A DNA stretch of 64,000 nucleotides from Diabrotica undecimpunctata (GCF_040954645.1 NC_092806.1:127432952-127496951), one strand, 5' to 3'. Positions 33,477 to 44,045 are shown, counted from the stretch's first letter. Notes: a model not told the origin generated them from the sequence alone. Numbers and translations: made by a program.

Positions 33477-36377
33477 GATTGAACGAATTTAAAACGGAAC
33501 ATACAATTTAATATATGTCTGTTTGAACTGCATTTGAAATAGTGGACCAATATAAAACTTGGACAAAAATAAATCCATACCCGGTGATAGACATTGTATA
33601 AAATATCGTTCAACTATCTGTCTCCTTTAAAGGAAAGAGGAGCTTGCCTAATAGTCGGAGAGATAGAGCTGAAATTTTGAACTGATCAGTAATATGACAT
33701 TTCTCTATTGGAATATATTCATTGTAACTGGGTTAAGACTTTGCCTTACAGGCGGACGCCCCTCGTTGTACAGGGGGTGGCTATACAGGGATGAAGTTGT
33801 AATTTTTTTCGGAAAAATTAACGATCGATAACATGGCTGAAAATTTGCCCAGAGTAAGATCTTGGTATAACTAGACGAAATCTTAAAGGGCGGACGCGAG
33901 AGTGGATACATAAGGGGCGGCGGACAGGGGTGAAACTGCAATTTTTTGGGGAAAAATTACCGATAAGTAATATGTCCGCCATTTTCATGGCTCATTATTT
34001 AGCCCCTAAAAACTCTAAATCCAAAAGAGCGGACACCTGGGTTGGTACAGAGAACCATAAAACGGGGTCAAATGTACCACTTGCCTGCGCATTTTAGGTC
34101 TCGGTAACAATTTTCAAACTGATTTTATTATGATATTTTTATACCGATTGATTTGAAAATTTGTATGCTCACTTCTGTTACTATTCTGAAAAGCGTCAAG
34201 TAGAGTTTTCCTCAAAATTTTCCAAAAAAATTTCCGTAAATGAAAATTTTCGTAATTTTTTCTCACTCTCATTGATGTCATCATCTTCGTCACTTTCACG
34301 TTCAATTATATCACATTCATTATCTGCTTCATTTTCAATCACTACTTCTCGAACTGATTCTGGCATCTGAGGTCCACTAAACCATTTGAATGTGTTTCAT
34401 CTTCAAACTCCCAACCATGTTCTTCATCAATCAATTCTGTTGGTACTTTTTTATGAGCATTTGTCCAAATATTTGAAATATAATGGGCTCGCAGTAGATG
34501 TTGGTGTAATTCATCTTGACATGGTGGTAAGCTGGAAGCATCGAAATTTTTTAGTTTTTTTTTTAAAGGCTCGTTCACATTATGCAACTTATACTGCCGG
34601 TTAAATAGTGAAAATCTGACATCGTTTACTTTTCTGTTTGGAATTGTTCTCGTCAGTCCTGTTCCCTATAAGTGACATATGAACGTTTCTAAGGTTTCAA
34701 AAACTTCATTACAATCGAAGTCAGTTTCACCAAGTTGGATAAAAGCATCTTGATTCTTATTACATTTAGCGCATGCGTCTAGAATTACTGATCTAAATGG
34801 AACGCGCATCATTATTATTTTAATATTTTAAAATAATAATGATGCAAAATTAATGTCCAAAACAGAATTTGTAAAATTATAATTAACTAATGAAACAAAA
34901 AAATTCAATCAATTAAAAAGTTAAGTTAAAAAATTGATAATTCAACTATTAAATTGATTTTTATTAATAATTATTTGTAAAATGTTAAAGGAATTCTACA
35001 AATTGAATTTTACCTATTGATAAATAGAAATAATATATTTTGTATTTGATTATTAATGTAATAATAAATCAAATTTTTCTTATATCTGAACAACCATTAT
35101 TTATGCAATATAAATTTAAAAACCTTTTTATTGTAATAAAAAATAAATAAAATTACTATTTGTTATACCAAAAATATTTAATAGTTAATATTATAAAATT
35201 ACTTTAATTTAATAAAATATCAAATATCAAACATTTATTCAATTAAAAATTAATTCGTAAAATATTTATATTTAAGAAAAAAATGTGATTTATAAAGTAA
35301 ATATGACTTTAGTTTGAAAAAAAAACATTATCATAATATCATTTTAAAACTACAAAATATTCTATAAAAGATTCAGACGATGACGTAGAGTTTTATCAAA
35401 TGTTTTAGAAAAGTTTTTCTAAATTTTTTTTTATTGGAAAAATCGTTTGAAAATTTTTGGAAAAAAATCATGGTGTAACTTACAGAAAATCGAAAGGATT
35501 CTACAAATTAGATTTTACCTCAAAAAATTACGAAAATTTTCATTTACGGAAATTTTTTTGGAAAATTTTGAGGAAAACTCTACTTGACGCTTCTCAGAAT
35601 AGTAACAGAAGTGAGCATACAAATTTTCAAATCAATCGGTATAAAAATATCATAATAAAATCAGTTTGAAAATTGTTACCGAGACCTAAAATGCGCAGGC
35701 AAGTGGTACATTTGACCCCGTTTTATGGCTCTCTGTACCAACCCAGCTGTCCGCCCTTTTGGATTTAGCGTTTTTAGGGGCTAAATAATGAGCCATGAAA
35801 ATGGCAGACATATTACTTATCGTTAATTTTTCCCCAAAAAATTGCAATTTCACCCCTGTCCGCCACCCCTTATGTATCCACTCTCGCGTCCGCCCTTTGG
35901 GATTTCGTCTAGTTATACCAAGATCTTACTCTGGGCAAATTTTCAGCCATATTATCGATCGTTAATTTTTCCGAAAAAAATGACAACTTCATCCCTGTAT
36001 AGCCACCCCCTGTACCGCGAGGGGCGTCCGCCTGTAAGGCAAAGTCTTAACCCAGTTACAATGAATATATTAGAATAGAGAAATGTCATATTACTGATCA
36101 GTTCAAAATTTCGGCTCTAGCTCTTGGACTATAAGGAAGCGATAAGTGGTTTGACAGCATAATAACTGCTTGTGTAGTCTAGTTTTTTCAGTGATTCTAG
36201 GCAACCTATTTGGGTGGAGTTTTGACTTGTTTTTGAATGAATTCAGAATCCAGCAGCCCGCTGAAGTATTGGATTTTTATAATATAATTATTTGACAACC
36301 TTTTGTTGGCCAACCACCTAAAGCGGAGTTGAGCCGAAATACATTGATTTCGTATGTTTCGTTTTAAATTCGTTCAA

Positions 36378-36381
<4 letters not shown>
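33475..36381. mobile_element. 2.9-kb module with ~600-bp inverted arms
   Basis: Outer 28-31 bases are inverted copies directly against the (TA)n tracts (cagattgaacgaatttaaaac at about 33475-33496, reverse complement at about 36360-36381). The main arms are about 33657-34262 and 35521-36125, reverse complements with scattered differences; each arm shows the same spurious open frame. The unique centre (34263-35520) carries the minus-strand coding remnant at 34342-34815 and very AT-rich sequence. The arms are GC-richer than the rest and contain repeated GGCGGAC strings. It looks like a DNA transposon derivative with long terminal inverted repeats; the superfamily is not identified. Confidence 0.65.
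34342..34815 (-). pseudogene. Fragment of a conserved arthropod element protein of unknown function
   Basis: Minus strand. MMRVPFRSVILDACAKCNKN then AFIQLGETDFDCNEVFETLE and TFICHL, a TAG stop near 34670, and in a shifted frame VNDVRFSLFNRQYK, LKNFDASSLPPCQDELHQHL, LRAHYISNIWTNAHKK, EHGWEFED. From memory, phrases of the LGE...F..LE.FIC and LPPC..EL.QH..RA.YI..IW type recur in uncharacterised arthropod proteins tied to mobile elements. I give no function. The start and the upstream half are missing. Confidence 0.45.

Positions 36382-36447
<66 letters not shown>
36382..36447. repeat. (TA)n tract 3 of the module chain
   Basis: About 66 bases of TA between the inverted-arm module and the PLE pair. 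Confidence 0.95.
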
Positions 36448-36450
<3 letters not shown>

Positions 36451-36542
36451 AAGAAATTTAATCTTTGCAGATTAGTTAAATAGTAAACTCTTAAATATTG
36501 GGGAAATCTGCAAGAAATACTCTAATGTGTATCAATTGTTTC

Positions 36543-36587
36543 GCCGAACGTTTTCGCCAAAGAGAATTAATTTGGCTTCTTCAGGGC
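36543..36587 (-). ncRNA. Hammerhead-like motif, left arm
   Basis: Mirror copy of 38236-38280: CUGAAGA at 36584-36578, GAAA at 36555-36552 and predicted cleavage between 36546 and 36545. Confidence 0.6.
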
Positions 36588-37141
36588 TGAAAGAGAATAA
36601 ATTATAATTAGCTACCATATATTATCTATTAAAACATTATTGATCTTACCGTAACTTAGAATTGTAGAGTTAGAATATTAAAAAACTTTGCTAGTAACAT
36701 AGTGGTGTTTTTTGTTACTATGTGCAAAAAAAGTTTTTTATAAGGATTGAAATGTATGGTAGCTTCGAACTTGACACGTAAAGGCTTACCCAAGGTTAAT
36801 CGAAAAACCCAATGCAACTACATTTAAAAGGAGGTAATTCTTTGAAATGTCGGCAATAACTAAATTTTTGATTTTTAGATAGTTAAAAGTGAGGTTCTGT
36901 TTAAGCCAGAACGCAAGCGCTGACAACTTCATTATTAGTTGGTATGAATCTTTATGTCGTTAAGGTTCATTGGTAAAAAACGAATGAATATAAATCCCAG
37001 TAAAGGGAAATATTATTTTGATTTTCTTTATTTAATTATATTATATTGTTCATGTATTATTGAATCTTATTGAGATGTATCTAAGAAAAGCAAGGGAATG
37101 TTATATATTTTTTGTTAATGACAATTAATTATAAAGGTATG

Positions 37142-37414
37142 TTAGTTGTTAATGGATATATCAGTCAAGTTAGTAATCTGTGATATAGTATTGTTCTTGG
37201 TATCTGATTTAAGTAACAGGTGGTATATATCGCTTAGATTCTTGATGTCACTCTTAACATTAATGGAGAAATCGTTAAGGAAAATATAAGACATTTCAAT
37301 GAACTCTCTTTTAGATTTATTGTTCTCACGGTGGAGAATTGTGGTGTTAGTATAGTCCATGAGATGACCAGTGGAATGGACATGTTTGGCTAATGCAGTG
37401 ATTCTCGACTTCAC
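37142..37414 (-). pseudogene. GIY-YIG endonuclease C-terminal piece of PLE, left arm
   Basis: 90 codons: ITALAKHVHSTGHLMDYTNT, LHRENNKSKREFIEMSYIFL, then a polar tail to a stop. AxHxxxTGHxxD followed by RExxxxKREFIEM is the distal half of the GIY-YIG nuclease at the end of Penelope-like polyproteins; the catalytic GIY-YIG start is not included. The centre of the palindrome truncates it. Confidence 0.75.
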
Positions 37415-37425
37415 CCTGACCGTTG

Positions 37426-37681
37426 TGCATTAGCCAAACATGTCCATTCCACTGGTCATCTCATGGACTATACTAACACCACAATTCTCCACCGTGAGAA
37501 CAATAAATCTAAAAGAGAGTTCATTGAAATGTCTTATATTTTCCTTAACGATTTCTCCATTAATGTTAAGAGTGACATCAAGAATCTAAGCGATATATAC
37601 CACCTGTTACTTAAATCAGATACCAAGAACAATACTATATCACAGATTACTAACTTGACTGATATATCCATTAACAACTAA
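37426..37681 (+). pseudogene. GIY-YIG endonuclease C-terminal piece of PLE, right arm
   Basis: The same peptide from LAKHVHSTGHLMDY onward in opposite orientation; residues from the first MDY are identical to the left-arm copy as translated. The four codons just before it come from the unpaired centre and differ. Confidence 0.75.
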
Positions 37682-38235
37682 CATACCTTTATAATTAATT
37701 TTCATTAACAAAAAATATATAACATTCCCTTGCTTTTCTTAGATACATCTCAATAAGATTCAATAATACATGAACAATATAATATAATTAAATAAAGAAA
37801 ATCAAAATAATATTTCCCTTTACTGGGATTTATATTCATTCGTTTTTTACCAATGAACCTTAACGACATCAAGATTCATACCAACTAATAATGAAGTTGT
37901 CAGCGCTTGCGTTCTGGCTTAAACAGAACCTCACTTTTAACTATCTAAAAATCAAAAATTTAGTTATTGCCGACATTTCAAAGAATTACCTCCTTTTAAA
38001 TGTAGTTGCATTGGGTTTTTCGATTAACCTTGGGTAAGCCTTTACGTGTCAAGTTCGAAGCTACCATACATTTCAATCCTTATAAAAAACTTTTTTTGCA
38101 CATAGTAACAAAAAACACCACTATGTTACTAGCAAAGTTTTTTAATATTCTAACTCTACAATTCTAAGTTACGGTAAGATCAATAATGTTTTAATAGATA
38201 ATATATGGTAGCTAATTATAATTTATTCTCTTTCA

Positions 38236-38280
38236 GCCCTGAAGAAGCCAAATTAATTCTCTTTGGCGAAAACGTTCGGC
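38236..38280 (+). ncRNA. Hammerhead-like motif, right arm
   Basis: CUGAAGA (38239-38245), one A, stem II GCCAAA/UUUGGC (six pairs, 9-nt loop), GAAA (38268-38271), then ACGUUC. AACGUU is a palindromic stem III and UUC the cleavage triplet (after 38277). Stem I is GCC/GGC and, past a bulged A, UUUC/GAAA. The same extra base after the first box is seen as at 33 kb. Confidence 0.65.
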
Positions 38281-38337
38281 GAAACAATTGATACACATTA
38301 GAGTATTTCTTGCAGATTTCCCCAATATTTAAGAGTT

Positions 38338-38339
<2 letters not shown>

Positions 38340-38411
<72 letters not shown>
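38340..38411. repeat. (TA)n tract 4 of the module chain
   Basis: About 72 bases of TA closing the right arm of the PLE pair. Confidence 0.95.
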
Positions 38412-38415
<4 letters not shown>

Positions 38416-38464
38416 TAATTTCTTTTTATCTGTAACAGTTAAGAGATTTTGAGGTTGTGATTTG

Positions 38465-38582
38465 AACATTTATTTAATTAACTCAAAAGCATTCAACATA
38501 GATCTATTATACTTCTATTGAGTGGGAAGGGAATGCAATGAATGAATTCAAAACCCCCTTAAGATCACCAGTTAGGCTTTTA
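38465..38582. repeat. ~118-bp inverted repeat, left partner of 41599-41717
   Basis: Runs from aacatttatttaattaa to gccta; its reverse complement occurs at 41599-41717 with substitutions and a few small indels. Together they could be ends of one 3.25-kb element, or two copies of a short family. Confidence 0.75.
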
Positions 38583-39101
38583 ATTTATGGTATATACAGC
38601 AAGCTTCAGCTAAGTTAAGCCAAGATAGAAAAAAAGACACATTACTCCTGACAGATGGGACTATTACTTTGAAGTAACAGTTGAAGTGAGATTTGAAGAT
38701 GTCAACCACTTCCCAATTATAAATATATCAGCATCATCTATGCGATTAACGTATTATCATCGAAAATTTAGCGAAACTATCCCAAAACTAAATTCTTCTT
38801 CTTTTTTGTGTACCGTGCTTGTTTTCAAGCGTTGGCTGCCGTTGTATTAACAAGGTGATGAAATGTTTCTCGCTCGGCAGCTAGATGAAACAGTTCCTCG
38901 ACTATTCGACATGTCCATTGTCTAATGTGATGCAGCCAGCACAGTTGTTTTGTGACGCAGTGACAGCAGTCCCTAAATGATCAACCGGAGTAAGCGATAT
39001 TTTTAGGCCATCTCATTATATGGACGAAGTATTGGACTTTTCTCATTTTGATAATGTTGATCAATTCTCGCTCTTTGTGGACCAGACGTAGAACTTATAT
39101 A

Positions 39102-39425
39102 CTCTTAGACGTGTGGTCAATGACAGACTTCTACTGCACAATACAGAACGCCAGTTAACAAAACTTTCGGGCAAGTTCTGTCACATCCATAGAACAAAGC
39201 GGACCACTTCACTTCTCTTAGATGTGTAGTAAATGACAGATATCTACTGCACAATACAGAACGCCAGTTAACAAAACTTTCGGGCAAGTTCTGTCACATC
39301 CATAGAACAAAGCGGACCACTTCACTACTCTTAGACGTGTAGTCAATGACAGACTTCTACTGCATAATACAGAACGGTAGGTAATAAAGTTTTTTTCGGG
39401 CAAGTTCTATTTTGGTCTAAATGTC
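39102..39425. repeat. 113-bp tandem repeat, three units
   Basis: Units start at 39102, 39215 and 39328 (the last is partial and more divergent at its end). The unit is part of the host LINE ORF, so the expansion happened inside the inserted element. 113 is not a multiple of three, so each unit shifts the frame. Confidence 0.9.
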
Positions 39426-39604
39426 CTTGTAAATTTCAACCCTGCAGTCAATCCAACTACCCAGATATCTAAAGTGTTCCACCCTTTTCAGGATTTTTAG
39501 ATCTAATTTTAATATTGAGTCTTCAATATTAATTTTTCTGAGCACCATCCATTATGGCGGTGTCATCTGCGTATCTGATGTTACTAATAATTTCACCAGC
39601 TGGG

Positions 39605-39945
39605 CCCGTACACACCTCTCTTGGCCTTGTGTCAAGAGTGGTAGAGGAGAGATCCTCGGCGGCGACCTGTCTACGTGCGAGGTGGAAATTCCTCTGCCTG
39701 CGTCACCTATCCGCCCGTGGGAGGGGATAACGGGTAGGTAAGGTAATCGCAACACAGGTACTACGGGGAAGGTGAAGCCCCACGAAACGTGCCTGGCGTA
39801 CGTGGCGTGGCACCTTCATTTTGGTGTCGGACTCATAGGGGCAGTGGATTTGTTAACGGTCGTATAGTCGTATAGCCGAAAGGCCCGGAAGATCAGGGTC
39901 CTGCCAGTTTTTAAAAATTGGAGGGCACAAAGCTTAGCAATGGTT
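39605..39945. other. GC-rich insertion within the LINE
   Basis: About 340 bp of clearly GC-rich sequence interrupts LINE coding between motifs B and C. The minus-strand open frame 39552-39755 is a mix of LINE and insert sequence. No tRNA or 5S boxes were recognised and no target duplication verified. It could be a SINE or the 5' part of another element. Confidence 0.45.
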
Positions 39946-40399
39946 AAGGGTAGGCATTCAACAACATCGGTGATATAACACATCCCTGTCTGACACCACG
40001 CTTAATAGAAACATTAGCTGGAACCTCTTGATCCACCTTAATACAAGCAGTCTGATTGTAGTAACGATTTTTGAGCAATCTAATGTCATACGTGTCCAGA
40101 GTCCAAGTCCAACTGAGTCCAAGTATTGAAATAGTAGTGTATGTAGTACTCTATCAAAGGCTTTTTCTAAATCTATAAAACATACGTAATTATTTTTTCT
40201 AAACTCGATGCTCTTTTGTGAGAGTATTCGCATGCTAAAAAGAGCCTCATGAGTACCCATACCGTTTCGGAAACCAAACTGCTCATCACCAGTTATTCAG
40301 TTATCCCCTCACAAAGTTTATATATGCGACAATGCAATACTTTCATAAAAATTTTGAGCGCGTGAAAGAAATGAAAGACATCCTTCATATCTACTATGT

Positions 40400-41500
40400 A
40401 TAAAATTGCCGACGAATGTGACGACTATAGAGACATTGCTGCTTTAAAAATAATAAAAAACAAATATCTATAAACTGAAGGACAAGCTGATCCAGGACAG
40501 AAAGGTCAACAGTTAATCACCTATACTGCATTACATTATTGATAAGAAAATGATCGTCAACTAAGAGATACATCTATTATATATAAACCTTAGAAAAGCT
40601 TATAACAGTATACCTCACAATAAACTATGGAAAGCCTTGGAGAAAACCAACTATATTTTAGTATAAGTATTAGTAGGAGTATTAATATAAAAGCGACTAA
40701 ACAACTGAATACTGAATCCAAAGCAAGGGTAAATTAGTAAAGCTAATAGTATAGAAACAATAGTAACAAACAATGTACACATTGTTATTTGCAGATGACC
40801 AACTTGGCAAAATTAAGCATATGGAATATATGACATGGAAACTAGTGGAGGAATACAAAAAGGGGGACTAGAAAGTAATATAAGAAACACACAGATTATG
40901 TGTGTAGTAGTAGAAGACAACAGACAACCTTATGGGGGGGGGGGGGGAGAAAATGGGGAAACAATTAAATACCAGTCTAACCTAACCATAGATATATAAT
41001 ACCTAGACTGCGCGCTCCAATCTAAACTTGTTCCCCTAGTGCAACAGAGAAAAAATATACTCCCACTTGAGATTATTTAGTAATGTGAAGGTCACGTAGT
41101 CGATAAACCCCAGCCATTAGAAAGATATGCAAGGACTGCTCGTATATTTTTTCTCTGTGGGACCATGGAAACGGATTTAGATTGCCGCGCGCTGTCTAGG
41201 TATTATATGCCTATGAACCTAACTTCGCATAACCTATAAGTATTCGCGAATAACCATTATAAAAGAAGGAACTGTTCACAAGTCGATACAGAAAAGACAC
41301 AACGAAGGAAATAAAACAGTCACCATACTCAACGCCATCCTTTGAATCAGTCGATATCAAACAGCACCAAAACACAAAATATATAACACAATCGTCAACT
41401 AATAGTAGCCAAGACTGACCTCTAAACGAAAATTATAAGGGGAAACTCGAGGTACAGAAATATATTTTTGGAGACGTGCAGCAGGAAAATCAATAAAGTA
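40400..41500 (+). mobile_element. LINE remnant of a further family, split by a small inverted-repeat element
   Basis: Plus strand: DLRKAYDSIPHNKLWKALEK-like motif A region (frameshifted), LFADDQL (FADD motif C), DMEYMT, GLESNIRNTQIMC (motif D), YQSNLTI, then after the interruption IIKEGTVHKSIQKR, TVTILNAIL, PKHKIYNTIV and FWRRAAGKS (C-terminal). FADD and this wording set it apart from the RTE- and jockey-like copies. Stops are frequent. A run of nine or ten G near 40936 lies inside. Confidence 0.65.
40990..41215. mobile_element. Short inverted-repeat element (MITE candidate)
   Basis: About 65-bp inverted arms, sharing tataatacctagac, gcgcgc, caatctaaa and acagagaaaaaatatac (in order on the left arm, reverse complemented on the right), enclose about 90 bp. 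The LINE reading continues on the far side. Confidence 0.65.
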
Positions 41501-41598
41501 TTTCGTCCTATTTGTCAGGTATAATTGCTGTTAATATGCTGTCTTTTTTTCTGTCTTAACGTAATGATTTTAAAATTTTACCTTAGCTGCTATAACAT

Positions 41599-41717
41599 AA
41601 AAGCCTAACTGGTGATCTTAAGGCGGTTTTGACCTCATTCATATGCATTCTCCTTCCATTCAGAAGAAGTATATAGATCTATGTTGAGTGATTTTTTGTA
41701 TTAATTAAATAAATGTT
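41599..41717. repeat. Inverted repeat, right partner of 38465-38582
   Basis: Reverse complement of the left partner with several substitutions; ends aattaaataaatgtt. Confidence 0.75.
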
Positions 41718-42059
41718 GAAACAGCAAGTAGCGGTAAAATGATCTGAGGCAGATAGAATAACAGCAAAGAAGGAAAAACGACAAATAAAAATCTTTCCAA
41801 TGTTCCAGATAAAAACAAATTAAATAATACATTTATTTGAAAAGAATAACGTACGACCAAATAAATACGAAATAAATTAATATAAGAAAGTAGAGACACT
41901 GGCAAAATAAAAAAACGAAAAGAAAACAGTTAAAACCAAAAATAAATTTCACTAAGCTGCCCTGGAAGAAAACGCATTATAATTTTAATCCACAACCAAA
42001 AAGAATTACCTAGAGTCGGCTGTATTACCATAAATCACAAAAAATTTAATCAAAAAATG
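41718..42059. other. AT-rich stretch, nothing recognised
   Basis: No supported feature. Confidence 0.35.
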
Positions 42060-42104
42060 CACTTAAAAGATATATTTATTAAAAAAAAACCTTTCAGGCT
42101 ACAT

Positions 42105-42145
42105 CACAGAACGTTTTCGGAATCACTACTCCATCATCAGTGCTG
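42105..42145 (-). ncRNA. Hammerhead-like motif of a lone Penelope-like end
   Basis: Minus strand: CUGAUGA (42140-42134), one U, stem II GGA/UCC with GUAGUGAU loop, GAAA (42118-42115), ACGUUC with predicted cleavage after 42109. Stem I is weak (about three pairs). No coding part of the element was recognised nearby. Confidence 0.6.
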
Positions 42146-43593
42146 CTACTTGGTATACATGTGCGAAGCCACTAACTATGTCGGTAAAAACCCTTAAATG
42201 TTATTAAATAGGTTTTACGTTACATTGTTGTTGAACATTTTATAGAATGTTAACGTTTTAAAGGGAATGAATGAAGTGAATGATTAGATTAAGATATCTT
42301 ATAATGCAATGGATAGCTACTGTTTTTATACAAATTGTGACAACCGTTAAAAGAAAATCCGGTATTATTATTATTTAATATATTTATATATACGAACACT
42401 GACATTATGTGGTATCATTAACATAAATACACACGGTTATCTTAGAATATGAAATTATTCAAATACCAAATTCCAACTTTCTTAGATAAATTCTAACAAA
42501 ATGTAGTAGCATATAATATATATTCATAATTTAGTATTAATGACGCATTCACTCTAACCGTGAGAAACATGTAAGCAATTAAAATCTATTTAGTAATTTA
42601 AATGCGCTAATAAATTAGAGAGAATAATTCGGACCAACTTGCTATTTGAATGCATAATGCAGACATGTAATTGGACCATACTCCTATCAATTAGTGTTTA
42701 GAGAAAGAAGAGGGGGAGAGAGTACATATTAAAGTTGGATCGCTTTCAGAATTTTAGTGCTCGATAAAAAAGACGTTTGAGTTTATTTAATAGCAGATAA
42801 TTATATTGTCAAAAGCCATACCTAATTTAAATATCTCTAAATTAAATAGGTTATGTATTGTAACGAATATTTTTTGCCTACCACATAGGGTATTATTGGG
42901 GACAGAAATTACAGGGCTAGAGATACAGCAAGCAAAACAAACGAAACTGTTGCGAATGGCGCGCAGGGTTTATTCGGAGAAACTGGGTCGTGGATAAGTG
43001 AATGAAATAATGGGATTGGATTGGGCAACTACAAAAATGAAACAAAAGGGCACTTACATGAATCTCCTGGACAAGTGGACAAAAAAACAACACAAGAAGG
43101 TCCTCTAGCTATTTAAAATAGGGACGCCGCTTCGAGGAAACTTCCTGCTGGATGAAAGAAAAGGTTCTTCCTTCCTAAAAATACAAGAAAAGGGAGGAGG
43201 ACCAAAGGGAGGAGGAAAGATAGCGCAGTATGTATCTCTTTTCTTTCGAATGTGTTCTCATTCTCACTTAGTTTTTTACATAGAGTCTACACAGTTCTCT
43301 ACATAAGTCTCAGCTATATTTGACGAGTAGTCTAATGCAATTCAATTAAAATATATGTACATGTCTACACGGTTATCAACCTTTGTGACAAAGTCCAATA
43401 CATTGGTTATTATAAAATATATGAAAAAAGTTGTTAATAAACGTTGTAGGTTTAATGTTACAGATTTTAAAATTAGTAACATATATACACATATTTTCTC
43501 TAACATGGTGCAAGTCCAATGTTAGAGATTTTAAATGGAACAACCTGTATTTTATTTATAATTTGCATTCTCTTGTCATCGAATGCCATAGTC
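42146..43593. other. Unassigned stretch
   Basis: The open frame 42806-42997 (GLEIQQAKQTKLLRMARRVY) continues in other frames to about 43080, but I do not recognise it. The rest is AT-rich without motifs. Confidence 0.3.
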
Positions 43594-43885
43594 TGTGGAC
43601 TAGTACGCATTTCGATGCGCATCGCCCCGCCTCGAATTTTCCAATTGGCTCTTGACCTGGAAATCCCTATTTATCGCTCGAACAGCGCATATAAATATTG
43701 GCGATTTTCAGGTCAGCAAGTCAGTCCTTCACGGGCTCTCCGAGAGCTTAGTGCTCTCGGGCCTCTGCTTCCTGCATTTATTTTCCATACTCTGTGGCTG
43801 AGAATTGTTTCAACTTAACTTGGTGTTTTATTTCGACGAAGAAATTGTCATGTAAGAAATATCTTGCCTTTTTCAAGGCAAGACA
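43594..43885 (+). repeat. LTR-like segment (solo LTR candidate)
   Basis: 292 bp with TGTGGAC...AAGACA ends. It has a clear core promoter layout, tataaata at about 43690 followed about 28 bases on by TCAGTC, then GTGTTTTATTTC, and a terminal hairpin TCTTGCCTT/AAGGCAAGA with TTTC loop (43862-43883). It shares this order with 22363-22648. No internal retroelement domains were recognised next to it; the open frame to 44045 is unassigned. Confidence 0.45.
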
Positions 43886-44045
43886 CCGAAATATTTACGT
43901 CCATAACCTGAAAATGGACTTAAGTAAAGGAGCTCCCGACGTTTACTCCGAAGCCCTCTACAGAGCACCCGGGGATATCAGAAGGTGGTTAGACCCTTAT
44001 TTGTTCCCCCGAGGTGACACTCTATACTCTAACAAACAAAAATGA

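Larger units (their letters stand above)
36483..38340. mobile_element. Head-to-head inverted pair of Penelope-like 3' ends
   Basis: The left arm (36483-37397) is the reverse complement of the right arm (37426-38340), about 915 bp each with only a few differences, around a 28-bp unpaired centre. Each arm, read outward, has the C-terminal part of a GIY-YIG endonuclease, a stop, about 550 bp of 3' UTR, a hammerhead-like motif and then (TA)n. An extra 35 bp separates the left arm from its (TA)n tract. Penelope-like elements are known to occur in complex inverted and tandem arrangements. Confidence 0.85.
38800..40330 (-). mobile_element. RTE-type LINE with tandem triplication and GC-rich insertion
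   Basis: Minus strand. MGTHEALFSMRILSQKS and CFIDLEKAFDRV (motif A intact) lie in the open frame 39958-40260. Then in shifted frames come an RGVRQGC-like motif B, SNIRYADDTAIM (motif C intact, about 39558-39595), VEHFRYLGSWID, FVNWRSVLCSRYLSLTTR, and a C-terminal region ending with a short (GAA)n-like tail near 38800. Two later events disturb it: a 113-bp unit repeated three times (39102-39425) and an approximately 340-bp GC-rich insertion (39605-39945) between motif B and motif C. Confidence 0.75.

Noticed and set aside
33705..33941. 78-codon frame repeated at 35842-36078
   Set aside because: The two identical-looking proteins are just the two inverted arms of one element; no motif, start context or conservation argument supports coding.
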